From: CAYUVH01 sp964448135
Lineage (GTDB): Bacteria; Verrucomicrobiota; Verrucomicrobiia; Limisphaerales; UBA8199
DNA length: 64,000 bases
Direction of reading: 5' to 3'
Assembly: GCA_964448135.1 (NCBI GenBank)
Contig: CAYUVH010000052.1
Location: 62,001-126,000, forward strand
Shown here: positions 58,163 through 64,000 of the stretch, one piece after another
How positions within the stretch are numbered: position 1 is the stretch's first letter
Layout of the letters: every line of letters starts with the position of its first letter
The notes under the pieces: generated by a model
What the model saw: the letters and a program-made list of their open reading frames with translations, nothing else
What the model was told of the DNA's origin: nothing
Database searches by the model: none
Made by a program: the position numbers and the translations under genes

Positions 58163-60037
58163 TTATTTCAGGAGCAGGAGCAGAACCGCGGCGATGCCCA
58201 GCGCGAACAAAAAGGCGTAGGTCTGGAGATTACCGGTTTGCATCACGCGCAGGAGCAGGCCGGTGAGTTCCGTGGTGCCGTGAATGCCGCGCACAACGAA
58301 ACCCGAGATGATCCAGCGTTCGAAGAAGTTCGCGGCGCACGCAAGGCAGTCGTGCAGGCGGATGAACGTGGCCTCGTAAATCTCGTCGAAATAGAAGCGA
58401 TTGCGCATCAGGCGCGAGACCACGCCGAGACGGGCAGGCAAGGGATCGGCGGCAGCGCGGAAGTATGTCGCATACGCAATCCAGATGCCCACCGCGGCGA
58501 CGCCGATGCCGCCCAGGGAGACTAGCGGAGTGGTGACAAATGGATGGATCAACTGAGCAGCAATGGAAGGAGCGGAACCTTCGGCGTGTCCCAACGCAGT
58601 TTCGTAAAAGTATTCCAGACCGATCGCGCCGCCGATGACGCTCAAGACTGCAAGGATGCGCAGCGGCCAGAGCATGACGGGAGGCGATTCGTGCGCGTGG
58701 CGCGCGGAGTCGGAACGATGTGCGCCGAAGAAGACGACGAAGACCAGGCGGAACACGTAAAATGCGGTCAGCCCCGCGACGCCGAGACCAATGGCGAAAA
58801 GAGCGTATTGGTGTTGCTCCAGCGCCAGGGCGAGGATGGAGTCCTTGCTATAGAACCCGCTCAGGGGCGGCAAAGCGGAGAGCGCGAGGGAGCCAACGAG
58901 GAACGTCCAAAAAGTAACCGGGACCAATTTGCGAAGGCCGCCCATTTTCCAAATGTCCTGCTCGTGGTGCATGGCGACGATGACCGAACCGGCGCCGAGG
59001 AACAGCAGTGCCTTGAAGAACGCGTGCGTCGTGAGATGGAACATTCCGGCGTAAGGACCGGCGAGGCCGACGGCCATCACCATATAGCCGAGTTGCGAAA
59101 GCGTGGAGTAAGCAAGAATGCGTTTGATGTCGTCCTGCTGAACGGCGATCAGCGCAGCGAGCAGCGCGGTGAAGCCGCCGATCCAGGCGATGACTTCAAG
59201 GGCATGCGACCCGGGCAGGCTGATAATGAAAAACACGCGGCAAAGCATGTAAACACCGGCGGCCACCATCGTCGCGGCGTGGATGAGTGCGCTGACGGGC
59301 GTGGGGCCCTCCATGGCGTCGGGCAGCCAGACGTGGAGCGGGAACTGCGCGCTTTTGCCGACCGCACCGCAGAAAATGAGCACGCCGGCGAGGGTGGTAA
59401 GGCCGCCGAGCAACATGGGCGAAGCTTTGAAAGCGTTTTCGAGCTCGATGAAATTGAGCGAGTGACCGGCGGCCCAGACCATCAGGATGCCGATGATGAA
59501 GCCGAGGTCACCGAGGCGGTTGGTGATGAAGGCTTTCTTGGCGGCGTCGGCGGCGGAAGGTTTCTCGAACCAGAAACCAATGAGCAGATAGCTGGCGACG
59601 CCAACCAATTCCCAGAAGACAAACATCTGGAGGAAATTCCCGGCGAGCACGATGCCGAGCATTGTGAAGGTAAAGAAACTGAGGCACCCGAAGTAGCGCG
59701 CGAAGCCCGGATCGCCGGCAAGGTAACCCCATGAATAAATGTGAACCAGGCTTGCGATGCCCGTGACGATGAGGAGCATCATCAAGCTGAGCGAATCGAG
59801 TCGCAGGGTGAAGTCGGCGTGCAAACCGCCGATGGAGAGCCAGGGAACGGACACTTCCGGCGCGGGCTGCCAGTGGGTGACCGCGATGAAAATGATGCTC
59901 AGCAGGCACGCGATGATCACCGCACCGGTCGAAAGACCCGCGCTCAGACGCGCGTTGGCGCGCGCCCCAAGCAGGATCACGCCCGCCGCGGCGAGCGGCA
60001 GGAACAAGATGATCCAAGGCAGGAAATCGAGTTGCAT
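58163..60037 (-). CDS. nuoL: NADH-quinone oxidoreductase subunit L
   Basis: A 624-residue subunit of the complex I membrane arm with about 16 membrane helices and a long C-terminal lateral helix. ATG 60037 follows nuoK by 3 bases. Key blocks include FVFWELVGVASYLLIGFW, GKSAQFPLHVWLPDAMEGPTPVSALIHAATM and AYSTLSQLGYMVMAVG, all typical of NuoL. It couples electron transfer to proton movement. No odd features were seen. Confidence 0.95.
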   Translation of the reverse strand: MQLDFLPWIILFLPLAAAGVILLGARANARLSAGLSTGAVIIACLLSIIFIAVTHWQPAPEVSVPWLSIGGLHADFTLRLDSLSLMMLLIVTGIASLVHIYSWGYLAGDPGFARYFGCLSFFTFTMLGIVLAGNFLQMFVFWELVGVASYLLIGFWFEKPSAADAAKKAFITNRLGDLGFIIGILMVWAAGHSLNFIELENAFKASPMLLGGLTTLAGVLIFCGAVGKSAQFPLHVWLPDAMEGPTPVSALIHAATMVAAGVYMLCRVFFIISLPGSHALEVIAWIGGFTALLAALIAVQQDDIKRILAYSTLSQLGYMVMAVGLAGPYAGMFHLTTHAFFKALLFLGAGSVIVAMHHEQDIWKMGGLRKLVPVTFWTFLVGSLALSALPPLSGFYSKDSILALALEQHQYALFAIGLGVAGLTAFYVFRLVFVVFFGAHRSDSARHAHESPPVMLWPLRILAVLSVIGGAIGLEYFYETALGHAEGSAPSIAAQLIHPFVTTPLVSLGGIGVAAVGIWIAYATYFRAAADPLPARLGVVSRLMRNRFYFDEIYEATFIRLHDCLACAANFFERWIISGFVVRGIHGTTELTGLLLRVMQTGNLQTYAFLFALGIAAVLLLLLK

Positions 60038-60040
60038 CAG

Positions 60041-60346
60041 TTAGAATTTCATGGTCGCCAGGTCCTCTACGTGGGCGGTCTGGCGACGGCGATAAAGCGC
60101 GACAATCAAGGCGAGGCCGACGGCAACTTCGGCCGCGGCGACGGTGATGGTGAAAAACACAAAGACCTGGCCGTCCAGGTTGCCGTTGAAGCGGGAGAAG
60201 GCGACGAGGGCGAGATTCGCGGCGTTGAGCATCATTTCGAGGCCGAGATAAATGACCAGCAGGTTGCGGCGCATGATGACGCCCAGCAGGCCGAGGGAAA
60301 ACAGGATGATGCTGACCGCGAGATAATGTTCAAGGTCCACGTTCAT
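60041..60346 (-). CDS. nuoK: NADH-quinone oxidoreductase subunit K
   Basis: A 101-residue three-helix subunit of complex I. ATG 60346 overlaps the nuoJ stop as ATGA. The conserved Glu residues lie in LGLEMMLNAANL and AAAEVAVGLALIVALYRRR. It forms part of the proton path near NuoJ and NuoN. Length and pattern are normal. Confidence 0.94.
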   Translation of the reverse strand: MNVDLEHYLAVSIILFSLGLLGVIMRRNLLVIYLGLEMMLNAANLALVAFSRFNGNLDGQVFVFFTITVAAAEVAVGLALIVALYRRRQTAHVEDLATMKF

Positions 60347-60846
60347 TTGGCCTCCTTCCGGCTCAACCAGATGACGCCGATCATCGCAACCAGCAGCAGC
60401 AGCGATACGATTTCAAACGGGAGCAAGTACGCGGTGAAGAGGCGCTTGCCGAGCACGGCCGTGCCGCCTTCCAGGGTGAGGGTTTCGGGCACCGGCAATT
60501 GCGTGACGGCGCCGAGGCTGAAACCGAAAATCACTACAATCGCGCCGACAGCGATGAGACCGCAAATGATGCCGTAGAGTTTGATGCGGCGCCGTTCCTC
60601 GGTGCCGAGGTCCAGCAACATGATGACGAAGAGAAAAAGCACCATGACCGCGCCCGCGTAAACCAGCACCTGCACCGCAGCGAGAAAGAAGGCGTGCAGC
60701 ATCACAAACAATCCTGCCAGCGAAGCGATGGTCAGCACGAGGAACATCGCGCTGGTGACCGGGTTGCGGCTGAAGGGATTGGCGATGACCATGAACCCGC
60801 ACACCAGCGTCAGGAACGCGAAAAGATAAAAGAGCACGTCCTGCAT
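60343..60846 (-). CDS. nuoJ: NADH-quinone oxidoreductase subunit J
   Basis: A 167-residue subunit with five membrane helices. ATG 60846 starts QDVLFYLFAFLTLVCGFM; a 55-base gap separates it from nuoI. The third helix has VQVLVYAGAVMVLFLFVIMLL, the pi-bulge helix of the family. It takes part in proton coupling next to NuoK and NuoH. Confidence 0.93.
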   Translation of the reverse strand: MQDVLFYLFAFLTLVCGFMVIANPFSRNPVTSAMFLVLTIASLAGLFVMLHAFFLAAVQVLVYAGAVMVLFLFVIMLLDLGTEERRRIKLYGIICGLIAVGAIVVIFGFSLGAVTQLPVPETLTLEGGTAVLGKRLFTAYLLPFEIVSLLLLVAMIGVIWLSRKEAK

Positions 60847-60901
60847 GGTTACACGCCCCCCCTGCCCGGGTGCGAAGTCCAGGCTGCTTCGGTTGCAACC
60901 C

Positions 60902-61434
<533 letters not shown>

Positions 61435-61438
<4 letters not shown>

Positions 61439-62475
61439 GCCGGTCCTTTATGCACGGCCCACAGCACCAGGGCGGTGACAATGAGATTGGCGAGCGACAG
61501 CGGAATGAAACGCCGCCAACCGAGGTCCATGAGCTGGTCGTAGCGGAACCGCGGCCACATCCATCGCACCCAGATGATCATGAATTCCACGCAGCAAACC
61601 TTCGCGAGGAAAATAACAATGTGCAGAATACCAATGCCCCAGTGCTCCACGGACGCCGGTTGGTCCAAGCCCGCGAAAGGCAGCGACCAACCGCCCAGGA
61701 ACAGCGTGACGAGCATCGCCGAAGCGGCGGTCATCGCGGCGTATTCACCCATGAAGAACAGCGCGAATTTCATCGAGCTGTATTCCACGTTGTAGCCACC
61801 GGCCAGTTCCTGTTCGGATTCAGGCAAGTCGAACGGCAACCGGTTGGTTTCCGCGAACATGGCCGCCACGAAAATGAAGAACGCGAGCGGTTGGCGGAAG
61901 ATGAGCCAATCCCAGAGATGGTGACTCTGCCAGACGACCACGTCGCCGAGATTCAAACTGCCCACGATGATGAAGATCGGCACCACCGACATGCCCATCG
62001 CGATTTCGTAGGAAATCATCTGCGCGCTCGAGCGAATGCCGCCGAGGAACGGATACTTGGAATTCGCGGCGTAGCCGGCCAGCACGATGCCGTAAACCCC
62101 GAGCGAAACGATGCCGAAGGTATAAAGGATGCCGACGTTCAGATCGGCGATGACCATCTTCTGCTCGCCAATCATCGAGCCGAACGGAATTATCGCCACC
62201 GTCAACAGGCTGGGAATCATCACGACCGCCGGCGCGAGCCAGAAGTAGGCCTTGCGCACGTGCGCGGGCGTGAAGTCCTCCTTCAGGAAGGACTTGATGG
62301 CGTCCGCCAGCGGCTGCATGAGGCCGAAGGGACCGACACGATTCGGCCCGATGCGGTCCTGGATGAACGCGGAGACCTTGCGCTCAACCCACACCGCGTA
62401 GGCGACCATGGTCATCAACACCGCGAAAACCACCAGGATTTTCAGGGCACTGAATAATAAAAAGTTTTCTAACAT
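61435..62475 (-). CDS. nuoH: NADH-quinone oxidoreductase subunit H
   Basis: A 346-residue membrane subunit that forms the quinone-binding pocket. ATG 62475 starts ENFLLFSALKILVVFAVLM, 30 bases after the murA stop. Conserved parts are VERKVSAFIQDRIGPNRVGPFG, EDFTPAHVRKAYFWLAP and FDLPESEQELAGGYNVEYS, as expected. It is the first nuo gene of the run in this window. Confidence 0.95.
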
Positions 62476-62505
62476 CAGGAAACTGGTCGCGGCGAATGAC
62501 GCCGA

Positions 62506-63933
62506 TTATTGGGGGAACACCAGGGTTCCGCCCGCGCTGGACACGCGCGCCGGGATGGGCGCGGCGGACACGGCAGCCTTGGCCATCGCGGCCTTGCGGG
62601 CTTCGATCGCCTCATCTCGCAAAGTAACCACTTCCATCTCGACTCCGATGGAGCGCAGCTTCTCGGGCACTTTCGCGTAACCGCGTTCCACGTAACGAAT
62701 GCCGCCGATCTCGCTGACGCCTTCCGCGACCATGGCGGCGATCAAATAGGCAAAGCCGGCGCGCAGGTCGGGAATCTCGATGGAGCGGCCGTGCAAGGCC
62801 GTCGCGCCGCGCACGATGCAACTATGCAAATGATCCCGGTGCGCGAAGCGACAGGCTTTCTGGCCGAGGCAGGCGGACGCAAGGTCAATGGCGGCGCCCA
62901 TTTGCTTGAGCGTGTTCGCGTAGCCAAAGCGGGTTTCGTAAACCGTCTCGTGGATGACCGAAATACCGGAACATTGTGTGAGCAACACGACGAACGGCTG
63001 TTGCCAGTCGGTGACGAAACCGGGATGCACGTCGGTCTCGACATGGGTCGCGCGCAATTCGTCGGCCGCGCGGAAAAACGTGATGGAATCGCGCTCGACG
63101 GAGAAACCGCCACCGACCTTGCGGATTTCGTTGAGAAAAGGGATGAGATGTTCCTGCTGGGCGTTGACGACTTTGATGCGCCCGCCGCACGCCACCGCCG
63201 CGGCGCCGAAAGAAGCGGCCTCGATGCGATCGGTAAGCGTATGGTGCGTCGCGCCGTTGAGATGCGAGACGCCTTCGATGATGATGCGGCGATCCACGTC
63301 CACGCGGATGAGCGCGCCCATTTTCTGGAGGAGCAAAATCGTATCAATGATCTCGGGCTCGACGGCGGCGTTCTGGATGACGGTCGTACCCTTGGCGAGC
63401 GTCGCGGCGATGATGATATTCTCGGTCGCACCGACACTGGGATAGGGAAGCTGGATCGTGCGACCCTGAAGGCCGGTGGTCTGGGCAACGTAAGCTTCGC
63501 CACTGTATTTGATTTCCGCGCCCATGGATTCGAGGGCGGCAACGTGAAAATCCACCGGCCGCGCGCCGATGCGGCAACCGCCCACGACAGGCACTTTCAC
63601 CTGCCGGACGCGGTGGAGCAGTGGCGCGAGCAGCAAAATGGGAATGCGATTGTAGCCGGAATAGCGCTCGCCGATCGTGGGATTCGTAATAGCCGGCGTC
63701 TGAACCTTCAGCGTGCGTTCGTCAAGCCATTCGGCCTGCGTGCCGACTTCGGAAAGCATGTCGAGGACGGCCTCGATCTCGGTGATGCGCGGGACGTTGG
63801 TGAAGATGCAGGGCTCGGCGGTAAGCAGCGAGGCCACGAGCTGTTTGCTCATGGCGTTTTTCGCGCCGCCGACGCAGATCTCGCCGTTCAGCGGATGCCC
63901 GCCTTCGATGCGATATACTTTTTCCTCTGACAT
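62506..63933 (-). CDS. murA: UDP-N-acetylglucosamine 1-carboxyvinyltransferase MurA
   Basis: A 475-residue enzyme of the first committed step of peptidoglycan synthesis; it transfers enolpyruvate from PEP to UDP-GlcNAc in the cytoplasm. ATG 63933 (MSEEKVYRIEGGHPLNG) is used; a TTG four codons upstream is less likely. Key residues are Lys25-Asn26 in GGAKNAMSK and the catalytic Cys120 in VVGGCRIGARPVDFH, so it should be the fosfomycin-sensitive Cys type. It lies in front of nuoH in the same direction with a 30-base gap and may share its transcript. Sequence upstream of 63933 to the window end has no further gene I can identify. Confidence 0.94.
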   Translation of the reverse strand: MSEEKVYRIEGGHPLNGEICVGGAKNAMSKQLVASLLTAEPCIFTNVPRITEIEAVLDMLSEVGTQAEWLDERTLKVQTPAITNPTIGERYSGYNRIPILLLAPLLHRVRQVKVPVVGGCRIGARPVDFHVAALESMGAEIKYSGEAYVAQTTGLQGRTIQLPYPSVGATENIIIAATLAKGTTVIQNAAVEPEIIDTILLLQKMGALIRVDVDRRIIIEGVSHLNGATHHTLTDRIEAASFGAAAVACGGRIKVVNAQQEHLIPFLNEIRKVGGGFSVERDSITFFRAADELRATHVETDVHPGFVTDWQQPFVVLLTQCSGISVIHETVYETRFGYANTLKQMGAAIDLASACLGQKACRFAHRDHLHSCIVRGATALHGRSIEIPDLRAGFAYLIAAMVAEGVSEIGGIRYVERGYAKVPEKLRSIGVEMEVVTLRDEAIEARKAAMAKAAVSAAPIPARVSSAGGTLVFPQ

Positions 63934-64000
63934 GCTCAGTATCAAGATTTAGCCGACTGATTACGCGCGACCCCTGGCCGCGCAGTGGCCCGACCGGGCG

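Noticed and set aside
56726..58525. A 599-codon plus-strand frame opposite nuoM and nuoL
   Set aside because: The product is Glu/Arg/Gln-rich with no recognisable domain, as expected for the antisense of membrane-protein codons; nuoM is certain.

Overview
The window is GC-rich and reads like a chromosomal segment of a Verrucomicrobiota bacterium. This is inferred from the gene mix, not from a marker search. The mix includes an exosortase with a PEP-CTERM protein, an FGly-type sulfatase next to Tat-exported Gfo/Idh and metallophosphatase-like proteins, a sialidase, sialate esterase and GH18 enzyme, and a very large secreted LamG/HYR/PKD protein ending in a short motif common in this phylum. 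Degenerate 6-bp and 7-bp intergenic repeats add to the impression. I saw no tRNA, rRNA, CRISPR array or insertion sequence.

Layout. Positions 1-1458 hold the end of a di-haem peroxidase-like cytochrome and a Tat/lipoprotein aldo-keto reductase. Positions 1511-22195 are one minus-strand exopolysaccharide locus. In order of transcription it holds a GbsR/MarR-type regulator, the ABC exporter pair (Wzm/Wzt), nine glycosyltransferases (one fused to an APH-like kinase domain and one STELLO-like), an FkbM-type methyltransferase, a nucleotide-sugar epimerase, two hexapeptide acetyltransferases, a Wzy-like polymerase, a second methyltransferase and an exosortase with a fused EpsI-like domain. Many junctions overlap as ATGA, so translation is probably coupled. 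No initiating phosphoglycosyltransferase and no Wzx flippase are visible.

Positions 22452-28379 encode a 1975-residue secreted M43-type metalloprotease with adhesive modules. purL lies at 29080-31449. Positions 31548-42322 (minus) form a carbohydrate-scavenging block: sulfatase, Gfo/Idh oxidoreductase, MFS transporter, endonuclease/exonuclease/phosphatase-family protein and FAD oxidoreductase, followed upstream by a six-hairpin glycosidase-like protein, a sialidase and small proteins. Positions 42512-49570 hold a membrane/TPR protein, a GH18 enzyme, frr, a sialate O-acetylesterase and the PEP-CTERM protein. Positions 49746-54891 hold an exported TPR protein, a Ser-rich membrane protein with a DUF350 protein and a possible DUF2491/DUF4178-like protein, and a YlbF-family protein with a Cys-rich tail. 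Positions 55086-63933 (minus) are murA followed by nuoH-I-J-K-L-M-N, the membrane arm of complex I plus the NuoI ferredoxin subunit.

How it fits together. The EPS locus would assemble and export a decorated polysaccharide. The exosortase would process PEP-CTERM proteins such as the one at 48833-49570 for surface attachment. The sulfatase, sialidase, esterase and GH18 genes suggest growth on sulfated or amino-sugar glycans.

The most unusual content is in the non-coding and domain-fusion layer. There is a 110-bp three-hairpin element in two copies and a GTTGC-rich element in two copies that is open in all three frames of one strand. Heptamer and hexamer arrays run into gene ends, including the C-terminus of NuoM. 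A perfect 18-bp hairpin sits inside a signal-peptide coding region. There is also a glycosyltransferase-kinase fusion, and a clear inverted repeat in front of the EPS regulator.
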